From assembly GCA_963555705.1 (NCBI GenBank), contig OY743184.1, positions 32,498,614 to 32,562,613 of the forward strand: a stretch of 64,000 nucleotides of DNA, read 5' to 3'. This document shows, in pieces, positions 22,541 through 34,203 of the stretch. Source of the stretch: Ligustrum vulgare. Lineage: Eukaryota > Streptophyta > Magnoliopsida > Lamiales > Oleaceae. How positions within the stretch are numbered: position 1 is the stretch's first letter; each line of letters begins with the position of its first letter. The position numbers and the translations under genes are program-made. Below the pieces are notes generated by a model. It did not search any database, was not told the origin of the DNA, and saw nothing but the letters and a program-made list of their open reading frames with translations.

Positions 22541-23045
22541 TGTAACAGACCCTTTTGACAGTTGTAACTAACCTTAAACTAACTGAAATATGTAGGAAGC
22601 GATATCAATACTAAATGCACGAGCAAGTCATCAGCCAAGTCAAGTTTTAGTACTTTAAGTTTTGAAGCAGTATGAGACATTTGCATGATGTACTCCCTTA
22701 TGTTCCCCTTGCCTTTATACTTCATTGAAATCAAGCTTTACAGAATCGTACTTATTTTAGCCTTATCGTTTTTCGCAAAATGCATTTCAATTTCGACAAG
22801 GAATTCCTTGACATTAGTTACCTCATTAGATATTGTGCCCCTAAAGGCTTCCAGAATGCTGCACTTAATGATCATTAGACTTATGCAATTTGAGTGTTCT
22901 CACTTCTCAAAGTTCCTCCTCTCATCAGGTGAACTTGCATTCGTAAGAGGAGTTGGTTGCTCAATCCTTAGAGCAAGGTCGAGATCCATGTAGCCAAAAA
23001 CAATTAGAGATTTCTCTTTCAAACCTTGAAGTTTCAACCATTAAG
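22541..23045 (-). pseudogene. copia gag (UBN2-type) remnant
   Basis: On the minus strand the reading contains MDLDLALRIEQPTP near 22990, later segments typical of plant copia gag (NVKEFLVEIEMHFAKNDK and GKGNIREYIMQMSHTASKLK) and a run toward the knuckle. Stops and a frame change break it. It lies directly upstream of the duplicated protease segment. Confidence 0.65.
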
Positions 23046-24215
23046 CAAGGGGATTGAATTAACATTTGCAGATATTGTGGTCACAGATAAATTAGATGTA
23101 TAGAGAATAAGATGGAAAATAGCTTACATTAGTACTTTATTATTATGCGAATAATAATTTCAAATAATGGTAAGACCCATCACAAGATACCCAGCAGAAC
23201 ATCAACATTTAGTCTTTGGACATAAATATTGACTTATAAGAGGTACTTTTGATGTAACAATCAAATACTGACAATAAGACATGTCAACCAATAAATCTTT
23301 CTTTGGACCGATTTATTGATCACACGTAAAATCAAATAATTGCCATGTGTTTATCACCAAAGATGCATGTGAAATTCCAGCCAAACATTGACCTTCCTTT
23401 GGGCCGATCAATATCCGCATGAGCAACACACACACAAATACCTTCTAGTATTCTAAGTTAATTAATTTTCATAAGAGAGGTTGCTTGGCAACATGTTGTT
23501 TCAACTAATTCACTTTGGAATATTATATTTCTCAAAAGAGTCTGTCCTACCAAAATTTGAACCTGAATTGACTTTTTTGCATACATTTAAGACTTTAGGA
23601 TTTGAATTATGAAATTCAATACTTTAAGATTAAGTAATCATTAATTTGGAGGGTTAAATAGCAATTTAATTAAACTTGATGGCCAATTATGAAAGATTTT
23701 AATCTTGGACTAAATTGCAGTTTCCCAAAACTTCAGTGGCCAACTTATTAAAATCTCAAAATTTAGGGACTGAATCATAAAATTCAAAACTTTAAATTGC
23801 CAACTTAAATGATTACATAACTTTAGGGGCTGATTTTGTAAAATCAGAAATCTAAAGGGCCAACTCAAAAGATTTTATAACTTTAGGGTTTTAAATATTA
23901 TTTAAAACAAACCAGGAGGACCTGATGTTAAATGTGCCTAGTTTTCGCAAATTGCAAACTAGCCATTAAGAGCTTCAAATTTTCAAATCAAGCCCCTGGA
24001 TCAAAATCACAACAGGTAGGGTTTAAAACCCTAACTGCTGCCACCTCCCATGAACATGGAGATTGCGGCGCCATTACTGGCGACCTCAACTCCACCCAGC
24101 TGTGGCACCTCCTCTGGTGTTTCTATTCCGCATGCCGAGCCCAGTGCAATGGAGCACTCAGGGTGAGCCTGCCAATGGCTGGCCTGCGCTGCTTGCAGCG
24201 CCCGACCACGCATCC
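23046..24215 (-). other. Probable 5' leader of the copia element
   Basis: Non-coding. It has several rather similar stretches of the type CTTTAGGGGCTGA.../CCAACTTA... (about 23640-23900) and a GC-rich patch (24000-24215). Short ORFs in the GC-rich patch on both strands look like chance. Assignment to the leader rests on the same layout in the copia element at 42551-43900. Confidence 0.4.
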
Positions 24216-25033
24216 CGTGAATGCATTAGCGATTGTGGTGGCCAAATTCATTACCGAAATATAATTAAATTCGAATCCACAGGGATGACAAAACGAACTA
24301 TAAAAACCGTGACCCATAGAGTCCCACTCCGTTAGGGGTAAAATCACCCCGCAAAAAGGGGACAGTTTGGTGTATCCGGGGCAATAAACCTTTGCCCGGG
24401 GCGGGGACGGATTTTCCTCGACCCGACCCAACCCGACTCATTTAAAATAGATAATAAATAGGGCTAATTAGGCCCAATCACATCTTTAGATTTTAAATTT
24501 TTAAAATTAGGTATATCATAAATAATTTTATAAATCATGGATCAAAAGAAAGTAAGAGGAAGAGTCTCGAATTGAGCTAGGTTTTTCTTCGACTTTTTCG
24601 AGTTGAAGGTGTTAGTGTTCAGATCGGAGGGAGCGATGAGGGGGGTAATATCACTTCAGGAGCAGACCTTAGTCTTCGGATTCTTCAGGCAGAAGGAGCC
24701 TTTGAACTCACATTCAGTCTTCTCCTAAAAAGTGATGCCACCAAATTTGGAAAATCAGAGGATGGTGCAATTTGGCTCTCCCCTTCTCTCTTGCCCGAGT
24801 TCAACGAAGTGTGCTCGGTGTGGTCACTGTACTGCGTTAATTGGAATAGGACTTGGAGATCGAAACATCGTCGTTGTTTCCATCGTCTTCATTGAGAACT
24901 GGGATTTCAATTTTTCTTTTCTTGAATCTTGGATATGATTGTAATTAAGTTACAGTTGTAGGACTTCCCCACCGCATTTCCTTCAAGGTAAACAGGTAGT
25001 GTTTATTAGTGTGAAGGGGTTCTTTGGTCGCAA
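24216..25033. other. Unassigned sequence
   Basis: Contains a GC-rich patch near 24320-24440 and a stretch around 24600-24940 with coding-like composition and a 68-codon plus-strand ORF that I do not recognise. No element ends were found. Confidence 0.3.
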
Positions 25034-25527
25034 ATGGCTCCAGCTAAAGGGCATGGACTTCACGAGATTGGAGGATTGGTTTTTAAAAAGAAATGATCGA
25101 GGAATACTTTTAGCATTATCATAAATTATTGGAGTAAGATTGTCTCCTTAAGGTGTTGAAAAATAGAGCATATAAATGAATTGATCAAACAAACAAATCT
25201 GACTCAAAGGCTCAGGCTGTGAAATCAGGTTCAATAGCCATTAAGAAGAAGTCGAAGAAGATAATTACAAAAGTTACATTCCATTGACCCAAGACATTGA
25301 AGAAGAATAGAAATCCCCAAGTACCCACGTATTAGTGCTCCTCCAAGGAATAAACTTGATCATTGCCAGATTCTGAAATACCCTCACTATTGAATCTGCA
25401 ATAAGAAGATTGAAGATAACAACACCCTTGTTTTCATTGTTGACATTCGTGCTGACAAGAAAAAGATCAAGGATGGAGTCAAGAAAATGTATGACATGGG
25501 ACCAAAAAGGCATATGTTAGGTTGACA
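25034..25527 (+). pseudogene. RPL23A: Ribosomal protein L23a (uL23) pseudogene
   Basis: The main block 25195-25527 aligns through nearly the whole of cytosolic RPL23A: KAQAVKSGSIAIKKKSKK, KVTFH.PKTLKK.RNP, NKLDH.QILKYPL..ESA, the conserved run [20 protein letters not shown] (partly in shifted frames), VKKMYD and finally [10 protein letters not shown] read across a frame change. Stops (for example directly after TFH) and single-base indels disable it, and about a dozen residues between VKKMYD and the C-terminal GTKKAYVRL are deleted. An ATGGCTCCAGCTAAAG at 25034 equals the usual start MAPAK, separated from the block by about 150 bp of unrelated sequence. In the main block I see no introns, suggesting a retrocopy. 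Confidence 0.82.
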
Positions 25528-25534
25528 ATAATTT

Positions 25535-26460
25535 GATTAATTAGTTACATTTGCAATTAAGTTACAATTAATTAAATACAAGCTCTAATTATCACGATTC
25601 GAGAATGGGTCGGGAAAGGATATAAATTGATCGACTTGGTAGGAGTTTGAGACTCAATTAAAGTTTTGACACATATAATATTGGAATTTGAGATTCACTA
25701 TTTCTTGAAGAATTGTAGCTCTTTTTATCTAGTTTTCACGCATTTTGAATCACCTCAATTGGACATCAGGATCAAAAGTTATAACTCAAATACTGAAGAT
25801 AGCACGTGCAGAATTTGGACCGAAAATCAACCATGTGGTTGCAAGCCTAAAAATTTTCAAAGGCAGAACGTTCAGTTCGAGGTGCGGCCATGCCTATGCG
25901 GCCTCATGAAACTAAACCATTCGGCCGCACGGTTCAACAAAACACCAAAATGCGGGATTTTAAGTTATTTTTGAATTTTTTTTAATTCCCTGAAGTCTTG
26001 TAATATAAATAATTTAAACCCGTCAAACCCTAGTTCCTAACTTTGGAGCTTTTATTTTGATAAGATATTGAAGGTAAAATCCTTCCTTTCAAAATTTTTC
26101 TCGAAATTTCTTGAACTTCATTTATAGTTTATTATTCTTATGTTGTTGTTGAATCCACCATCTTGGTTTTTATTTATTTCATCCATTGAGTTAGGGTTTA
26201 TTCCTTGAAATTTTGGTTAGATTAAGTTTGGGTCAAGATTCATTTATTATCAATTTTAGCTTGGGTTGATTATTATTTGTTGTGTGAAATTTTTGGTCAA
26301 ACACCAAAGGGGTTTATATCAACATGTTTTTAACATTCTATATTTCATTCATATTTTACCAAATAAATTCATTGTTTTAAATATTTTCTTGGAGCATTAT
26401 TTCAATTTGAAGGCTGATGTGTCGCTAGAGAAGCATCCTTGGGTTGACTAGGGAATTGAT
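25535..26460. other. LTR-like AT-rich sequence, ends not found
   Basis: Contains a GC patch with GGCCGCACGG near 25920, CAAACCCTAG-type sequence near 26023 and a pyrimidine-rich start-like region, a layout seen in plant gypsy LTRs. I could not find TG/CA ends with a duplication, so this is only a resemblance. Confidence 0.3.
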
Positions 26461-27649
26461 AGGGACGCCATCGATCGATATAGAGAGTACAAGACTAGTG
26501 CCTACAAGCACTAGATGAAACACATCACTCTCCTCCCATATTGAGACATCTTTATGACTGAATGTTCAAAGTACGATGAGTTGTTCAGGAGTCTACAATT
26601 TCTTGTAAGTAAACACACTTTATTTTATGTTTATGTAATCGATGCTACTTTTAGGTATATACTATACATTTCATAGTTTTAATTTGTGTTATTCAAGCAA
26701 AGTCGGCAAGGAATAAGGCCCATAGAGCTTGTCATGGAAAAAGGATTTTAATGTTTTGGATGAGTTCTTAGGTGATCATTAAACCTTTTTTGGGACTTTG
26801 TTAAGTCATTTTGGTTTCAAGGATTTTAATGTTGTTTTCGATATCTTATGGATTTTAATATTATGTTTGGTATTTTATTAGTAATTCTTTTAAATTATTG
26901 TTATTTATGTAATTTAATTAAATTAGAAAAAAATTATTTTTGTCATTTTTATAAACAAAATATCAATTTTAAAAAAATGAAATTGACTCTACAACGACAC
27001 AGAGGTCGTCGTAGTAGATTGACGAAGCGGTGATGACAAAATTCAATGCAGTAGATTCACATAGAGTGACGACTTTATCATAGCACGAGCCAAGACAAAA
27101 GTTGTTGCAGTAAATGTTCATTTGCAGGTTCTCGACAATTTTATTGAACATGAGAATTTCTAGCGGATACAACATGATGGATGGAAACCTTAAAACAAAA
27201 TAAAGGAGAGAAGCTAAATTACCCTGCTTTGCTATTTAAAGATCATCAAATAGCATATGTTGAGGAAAGAAATGGAACGATCCATGACAACTTAAAGAAA
27301 TATATTAGTTAAGATTTATGCTAGAACCATTTTACCTAACATCTTTCTAACAACATCATATTACGCTATTAACATACTAAGAGCACCAAGGATCATACCA
27401 CTAAGAGGGTCATAAAAAATTATCTAGTCATTTATCAAACTAAAACAACATGCATCTAGTACACCATGAAAAAATATTATCAACAACTTGGATCATGCCA
27501 TGGGAATAGTATCTAAAAATCATGTAATCTAGCGTCAAAAAATCACTTAGCAAAACTACCGTTTCCTAAATACTTTCCTAAATCATACATGTATGAACAA
27601 AAACAATTTTTTAATAATTTTTTATTAGATAACAAGAAAATACAAGAAA
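26461..27649. other. Unassigned sequence with a short coding-like patch
   Basis: 26461-26620 is nearly open on the plus strand (RDAIDRYREYKTSAYK) and ends at a GTAAGT donor, suggesting an exon of some transposon gene, not identified. The rest is AT-rich; a patch near 26985-27110 has GACGAC-type short repeats. Nothing else is supported. Confidence 0.3.
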
Positions 27650-28952
27650 ATGGAGGGGAAATTATACCTGACCTCTAGTAAATGGTAAGGCGACAAACAT
27701 TCAAATTCTAAATTACGAGCTTTTGGAAAAATAGTAAATACAACGAGTAGGTGCAAAACATTTAATGATACTCATGAGCATAATCCTCGTATTATGCTCA
27801 GAGTGATACATTGAGCAAGGTGTATGTCGTGATAGTCTCGGTTGAAAAGACCAAAGAACTCAGAATAGTCGGGGTCTTGGTAGGGGTCGCTCAATAGTGA
27901 ATGATCTCGATCGCTCATTGGTGAATGATCTCGTCTGGTGAAATGAGACTACCTAGGTGAAGGACCACTACTGGACAGATGAAAAGCAGGTGCCTCTGAT
28001 CTTAAGGTGGGGCTTGTGTTTGATGTAGCTAGCGTAGTGACTAAAGGGACATGTGGTGTGCGTTTTGCAAATGAAGATGCTCTAGTAGGTGATGGGAAGT
28101 CTACCTCGGTTTATGCATGCAATTTCCTAGTCCTCAATGACAAATCTCAAGGAAGATGTGTTTTTCATACTGTGCTTTACCTTAAAATGGTCTAACAAAA
28201 GTTGTTTGACCTTTAATTTCTCTGTACCTAGCTTTACCAATAGACCAAGTGCAAGAAGTTGTGGAACTGTCCCTACTGACCCATGAAAAGACTATGTTGT
28301 CTCTGAAGATGGTGGGGGAGCTAGTGTGTGTAGCTGTGGGTAGTGCCTCTATAGTAGATACAATACCAGTGGGAGTAGGAGTGATAGAGATAGGACATAC
28401 CTCAATAGGAGTATGTAGAGGAGGCTCAAATATGGTAGGAACCGCCACTAAAATAGGCTCAGTAGATATAGGAATGGTCTGTGTAGCCTTTGTGTGAACC
28501 TTTGGTTTGATCTTAGTAGCAGGAGGAGATACCTCAAAAGGAGCCTTTGTAGTCTGCTCAGGAGATGTAGGGAGAATCTTCGTGGTAGGCTCAATAGCTA
28601 TAGGAATATGTGTTGTGGTCTCTGGTATAACCTATGTAGGCGTGGTGCAATATCTGTCACTGATGGTATTAATTGGGTGACTGGAGGTGCTACAGTGGAA
28701 GTAGTGGAAAGAAATAGGAGGCAGCTGAAATTGGGACACCACTTCTTTTGTATGGGAGGTCGTGATGTGACTGCTGGCGTAAAAGTAAGTGATGGTGGTG
28801 GTGGTGTAGGGTGAACTGGTGGTGATACTGGTGGTCTCCCAAACTGACACTGAAAATCTAAATGCCCCATAGACCTGTACCTAAGACAGTAATTGAAATG
28901 CAAATAAATCTATTTTTAGGTCAACAACACTATTACAAGGAAAATCTTCACC
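27650..28952 (-). pseudogene. Pro/Thr-rich coding remnant with damaged zinc knuckle
   Basis: On the minus strand several overlapping frames give long Pro/Thr/Ser-rich runs (28903-28598, 28448-28182). The upstream end at about 28885-28845 reads C-L-R-Y-R-S-M-G-H-L-D-F-Q-C, a CCHC knuckle in which the second Cys is Tyr. Lower coordinates (27990-27800) keep an Arg/Ser/Asp-rich coding-like composition. Frames change repeatedly, so it is not functional. It may come from a retroelement gag or a transposon protein; I cannot name the family. The non-autonomous CACTA element sits just upstream. Confidence 0.35.
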
Positions 28953-29244
28953 CACTAGTATAGAAACTGGAATATGCGTCAGTTGAAAAACGGAATACGC
29001 GTCGGTTGTAGCGGCGACACTTATGACGCAGACGCCTAAAGTTAGACTTTAGGCGTCGGTTGTAAACCGACGCATAAAGATCAACTTTAGGCGTCTGCGT
29101 TGTAGAAACTGACGCTTAAATTCGCCTAAAGTTTTAAAAAAATAAAAATAAAAATCAACTTTTGACGTCGGTTCTAAATTTAGAACCGACGCCCAAAGTT
29201 GATTTTTTTTTTTTTTTTGCATTAAAAATAATTCCCATTATATG

Positions 29245-29600
29245 ATCAGCAATGACTCAGGCCACTGCACGTCGTAGCCTCCAATCACCTAAATGTGGCC
29301 TGCAATGACCCAGGCCACTACACGTCGTTGCCTGCAGCGACTTGGACGTGGCCTGTAATGACCCAGACCACTGCACGTCGTTGCCTGCAGTCACCTAGAC
29401 GTGGCTTGCAATGATCTAGGTCACTGCAAGTCGTGACCTAGAGTGACCTGGACGTGACCTGCATTGACCCAAGCCACTGCAGTCACCTGGACGTGACCTA
29501 AAATGACCAAGGCCACTGCACGTCGTGGCCTGCAGTTACCTGGACGTGACTTACAATGACCGAGGCCACTGCAGGTCGTGGCCTATGGTGACCTGAACGT
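29245..29600. repeat. GC-richer tandem array in the CACTA element
   Basis: About seven imperfect units of roughly 50-60 bp around the core GGCCACTGCACGTCGT and a GACCTGGACGTG motif. It is markedly GC-richer than the surroundings. Confidence 0.75.
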
Positions 29601-29812
29601 TGCGCATCACCAAATATATTTATAATCGACATATACATAATAAAATTAAATTAATAACAATTATACTTACAAAATTGTTAATTTATGACCGAGGCCACTG
29701 CAGGTCGTGGCCTATGGTGACCTGAACGTTGCGCATCACCAAATATATATATAATCGACATATACATAATAAAATTAAATTAATAACAATTATACTTACA
29801 AAATTGTTAATT
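29558..29812. repeat. 129 bp tandem duplication in the CACTA element
   Basis: Two nearly identical units beginning GACCGAGGCCACTGCAGGTC at 29558 and 29687; each joins the last array unit to an AT-rich tail, so the array end and flank were duplicated together. Confidence 0.9.
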
Positions 29813-30025
29813 TAAGATACAAGTTTAATCCAAAATCCATTCCCAATTCCTAAAAAGTCAAGCTAAGATTTCATAACTAATATCTCATAATTTCAACTCC
29901 AATAATTGAAATATTACAATGTGTCTATCTACTAACTTAAAATCAACAATATAAATTTAACATCCAAATTTATATATATTAAGATTTAATTAACACATTT
30001 ATACATATTAACATGTAATTAACAA

Positions 30026-30028
<3 letters not shown>

Positions 30029-30067
<39 letters not shown>

Positions 30068-30170
30068 GTGTATATATGTGTGTGTATACTCACACACACA
30101 CACCCACACACACACACATATATGCACGCACATATGTATCACATACATATACATACATATATACACACAT
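30029..30170. repeat. (TA)n followed by (TG/CA)n and TACA microsatellites
   Basis: About 35 bp of TA (30029-30063), then TGTG and ACAC runs and TACATA-type repeats. Confidence 0.9.
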
Positions 30171-30533
30171 GAGAATCGAAGTGGGACTTACAATGTAGGA
30201 GGTGGCGGCGGGCGGAGGTGGTGCCGGAAAGTGGAGGTGGCAGCAGTGGGTGGAGGCACAACGTGGGTGGCGGTGGCTCGGTGGTAGCAGGGGTCGGTGG
30301 TGGAGAGTGGAGGAAAAAGAGAGAGACCAAAGAAGAGAGAGAGTGAGGCGCGAGAGTGAAGATATGAAAAGTTCGCGGGGAAAATATAAAGAGAATATGC
30401 GTCGGTTCTTATTTAGAACCGACACGTATTCCAAAAAAAATTACGAAAATGCCACCATCCTTTTTTACACGTCGGTTTTTTGAAAAATCGACGTGTATTC
30501 CCCCTTTTTTTCTACTATTTTGTACTAGTGACC

Positions 30534-31228
30534 TTTTCAATAGGTATTCTCACTCATAGATGTTCTCAATAGGTATGAAACTCAATGAACTTCTATTCTA
30601 ACCAACACAAATAAATTTAGAGAACTAAAATTCTCACTCTTTTATAAGCACTTGTAATGATCAAACATAAATTTGCATCTATTTTCAACTTACTGCTCCA
30701 TCGTGAATGCTGCTCATTTAGCAATGGAAAGTATAGAAAGCCAATTTATAAGAAATAGACCAATGGTGTACAAAAGCTACAGATCGGGTAAACTGTCGAA
30801 GAGAAACTATTGACATACTAATTTTGACCAATTAAACAAATCGATAGCAAAAAAGGGTTCAAAAAAATCCGACCCTATACTTGGCACAAAATTTGGAACA
30901 AAAACTATTGGCAGCAAAATCCAACTTGTTCTTTCTTCAACAAAATGGCAACAAAACCATTGAATGCAAAAATTGATTAAAAAGCAGATGCTTTCCTATG
31001 TCTGCTTTTGAGGGTGATGAAAATCGACATAATCTATTCAGAGAAAAAATGGTTGAAAAGCTTAGCCTCTGTTTGTGGTTTGGTTTTGTTTATAAATAAG
31101 GAATTTGAGTTTTTCAAGGTAAAATGTGTGATTGAAAAGTTTTTTCGAAAAATGTGGTTAAAAAGAGTTTTGAAAAATGTATTGTTTACAAATTTGTTTA
31201 CCATTACTTTACATCACTTCTGTTCTAA
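30534..31228. other. Unassigned flank between CACTA and Harbinger elements
   Basis: AT-rich with a stretch at 30700-30980 of coding-like composition on the minus strand, not recognised. 31070-31210 shares phrases with 51540-51640 (foldback element), hinting at a related MITE. The TAA at 31226-31228 is the left target duplication of the Harbinger element. Confidence 0.4.
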
Positions 31229-31614
31229 GAGCATCTCCAACCCATTTACTCCATTTTGGAGTAAATTTGCACTAATGTAGTGTAATTTTGCACTATCCAG
31301 CAAAGTCATCTCTAACCTAGAATTTTAAATCTTACACCAAATGAACAGTAAAATTTATATTCTCTTATTATTTTCAATTCTCAACAATTAAGTTAATTCG
31401 AAAAGTATTTAATTATATATTTTAATACCACTTAAATTTTATAAATTTATAATTGAAAATAATTATCGAGAATATTACGTTTATTAAGAAAAGACATTAA
31501 TCTTAATATCACAATTAACAAGACGAACCATACTACTTAAAAATGTTACATATAACATGAAAACATCCGCACAATACAAATAGAAAACAGCTAAATCTTG
31601 TACACTAATTCTCG

Positions 31615-32964
31615 GAATTAGTAAATTTATCCAACAAATGATCAATTAATGCATTTCTAAGTGCAATGTGAGATACTTATCTTTAATTCGTCTATTCCGA
31701 GAAAGAAATTCTTGAAATTAAACATTTTCATTTGCAACCATCTCAACTTCATGAGTGGGTGCTTCATGAAAAACTTTGATAGGCGCTTGATGATAACGTT
31801 CATCCTCGATAATCATGTTGTGAATAATAATGAAAGTAGTCATTAAATCATGCAACACATGTTTGGACCAAAATTGTGCTGGTCCAGCGACTCGCAAATC
31901 ACTGTGGAAGAATGCTAAATGCTCGTTCGACGTCTTTTCTACAACTTTGTTGTCTTGCTGCAAAATACTTTTTATTTTTGACCTTGTGGATCATGAATTG
32001 TTTGCACGAGAGTAGACCATTTTGGGTATGTACTATCAGCTAAATAGTAACTTATGTCATATTATTTTCCTTGAATGATGTAATTAGCGGGGGGAGGTAT
32101 ACCTTTAGCGAGGTTTGCGAACAAGTGGGATGCCTCCAACACATTGACGTCATTGTTTGATCCTGGAAAACCAAAATGTGCGTGCTATTTCCATAAAACA
32201 TAATCAGCTACCACCTCGAGAATAATTGTTGGGGATCCACTTCAACCTATATATTGTCCCACCCAAGCCATTGGACAATTTTTCAACTTCCAATGCATAC
32301 AATCTAGACTACCCATGATGCCTGGAAAACCATGTTGTTCACCAATATGGAGTAACCTCCCAATGTCATTAGCGTTTGATGATCTAAGATATTGTTGAGC
32401 GAATATATCTACAATTTCCTAACAAAATCTCTTCAAACTCTCAATTACAGTGGATTCTCCTATTTTGACGTACTCATCAGTTGTATCTACAGCAATACCA
32501 TATGCCAACATCCTCATCACAATTGTAATATTTTGGAAAACGGATAAATTGAGTCTACCTCGCCCATCTCTCTTCTGTATAAAGTAGTTGTCATACGATT
32601 GGACTGCCTAAAGTATACGTAAGAATAAGCTTCATGACGTTCGATATCGTCCTTGAAACAGCAATTATCTAAAACGTAGGTTTTCGAAAACATAGTCGTT
32701 AAAAAGGTTTGAATCAGCAGTACCTCGATCACGGTTGATAATGACATGACCAGGTATTGAGCCTCCATGAGTCGGGTTGTTTTGTTGTTAATCAAGGAAG
32801 TGAGAGATGACGAGGTTGTTGTGATACAAATGAGATATCAATTCCTCTTTTGTATCAATTTCTTCAAGATCAAGAGTCAGTTGTTGATCTCTGTATTCAT
32901 CTCCATCAGACAGAGAAGAAGTAGAAGACGAATAGTTAGAGGGACCTCCATTATTGAGATTCAT
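31615..32964 (-). pseudogene. PIF/Harbinger DDE transposase (HARBI1-like), decayed
   Basis: ATG at 32964-32962 begins MNLNNGGPSNYSSSTSS, the usual Ser/Asn-rich N-terminus. 32795-32517 carries the domain with YSYVYFRQSNRMTTTLYRR. Further down, GSLDCMHWKLKNCPMAW supplies the first catalytic Asp and YYLADSTYPKWSTLVQTI the second. RKDVERAF gives the catalytic Glu in another frame, followed by GPAQFW and IIHNMIIEDER at 31963-31718. So all D-D-E positions survive, but several stop codons and at least one frameshift separate them. The gypsy insertion lies 26 bp upstream of the ATG, cutting it off from its promoter. Confidence 0.85.
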
Positions 32965-32990
32965 TTTTTTGCTTGGAATCAATTTGATGA

Positions 32991-34160
32991 TGTAACAACC
33001 CAAATTCTAATAGAATTTGATTCATTACCAATGTTCATTTTTAAAAAAAAATTATTTTCTAAACAATCTTAATCATCTATTAAATCTCTTTCAACTAAAA
33101 ATCAAGATACAATTGGTCTAAATGTCAAATACATGGAATATATATATGTATATATATAGTCAGTTCCTTTAGAACATGTATGACAAAAATCCACAAATTT
33201 TAATGCATGGTTGACCAAAGTATGCCATTTTAAGAAAATTCAAAATCATAAGGAGATCTTAACAGAAATTATGATCCATGAAAACTTCGTCTGACACAAT
33301 AAAATTATCAACGGAAGAAAATCATAAATTATTTTGAGACATAAATAACCCCACTGTAGAATATCATACCACCATCATATATTTAGAAAACCGGTAAGAG
33401 CTCAATCATATCATATCTTTGGTACCGGATGGCCATAAAATATTATATCATATCATATCATTAACTTTCTTAAGCATAATAAATTAATAACATGGAAAAA
33501 TAATTTAAATGGGATAGAATCAACTGCAGCTCATTATCCTACCTTAGGCCTTGCAAAGAAAATAAGATTTGTACGTGACATGTTCCAATTCTTTTCTTAA
33601 ATTTCTGTGCAAAAAAGGTATACTAGATTTGTGGCAGATACCTTACTGAGAAACATAAAATTCAGAGGCTTTAATCGTTTTTGGCGAGAGGTCATGAATT
33701 GTGTGATATTAATTAGTGACAATCACATTTACACCGAGTTTTAAGCGAATAGAGGTATATGGAAGTCAAAATTCCCATACTATTAGTATCTATCCAAATC
33801 AATACCAACTTCACCTCCATCAAGTACACACGTGGCCGTGAGATGACTAACCATTGATTCATAACTCAAACAAAATTAATAAAATAACATTAATAGACAA
33901 CTTCTTTAAACTTCAATAAATTAGGCTTCGTTAATCTGAATCTAACTTTTTTCTCTAGCCTAATATACATGATTAATTACAAGCCATCCAACGAGCCCAA
34001 TATTGATATATTTATCTATATCCCATAAAAACTTATGTATATGGTAAATTAAATGAAATTTAATACATTTACCACTTTAGTCCCTGATTTACAAGGCTTG
34101 TATAATATAGCATATAAAGAAAATAAATTTTTCTTTATGAAAATATTTTGGGACTTTACA
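32991..34160 (-). repeat. 3' LTR of the gypsy element
   Basis: 1170 bp. Matches 39335-41371 but lacks the segment corresponding to about 39775-40068 (between ..CTGTAG and AATATCATAC) and the MITE of the other LTR. Confidence 0.9.
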
Positions 34161-34203
34161 ATCTCCCCTACTTAAAATATTTTCATCCTCGAAAATTACC
34201 TGG

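Larger units (their letters stand above)
17567..24215 (-). mobile_element. Ty1/copia retrotransposon, minus strand, 5' LTR missing
   Basis: Reads 5' to 3' on the minus strand as leader (about 24215-23046), gag, zinc knuckle/protease, integrase, RT, RNase H, polypurine tract and one LTR. Only the 3' LTR is found; nothing matching it occurs above 23 kb and no tRNA-Met primer-binding site is visible, so the 5' end appears truncated. The GC-rich leader near 24000-24215 followed by gene-poor sequence resembles the leader of the full copia element at 42071. The coding region has many stops. The 3' end is approximate. Confidence 0.65.
28953..30530. mobile_element. Non-autonomous CACTA transposon
   Basis: A 1578 bp unit starting CACTAGTATAGAAA and ending (as inverted repeat) TTTTGTACTAGTG, flanked by ACC on both sides (28950-28952 and 30531-30533), the 3 bp duplication expected for CACTA elements. 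Subterminal palindromes built on GCGTCGGTT/AACCGACGC occur at both ends (about 28976-29200 and 30397-30495). There is no transposase; the interior is tandem repeats, microsatellites and a GGT-rich patch near 30195-30310 whose ORFs are low-complexity. Confidence 0.85.

Noticed and set aside
23932..24431. GC-rich overlapping ORFs on both strands
   Set aside because: No family resemblance, several equally long overlapping frames in a GC-rich patch; the place fits a retrotransposon leader.
28976..29200. CRISPR-like repeat arrays
   Set aside because: The repeats are subterminal palindromes of a CACTA element in a plant genome, with no uniform spacers.
30066..30483. Gly/Arg-rich and Ser/Pro-rich ORFs
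   Set aside because: Low-complexity translations of GGT-rich and CA/TA repeats inside a non-autonomous CACTA element.
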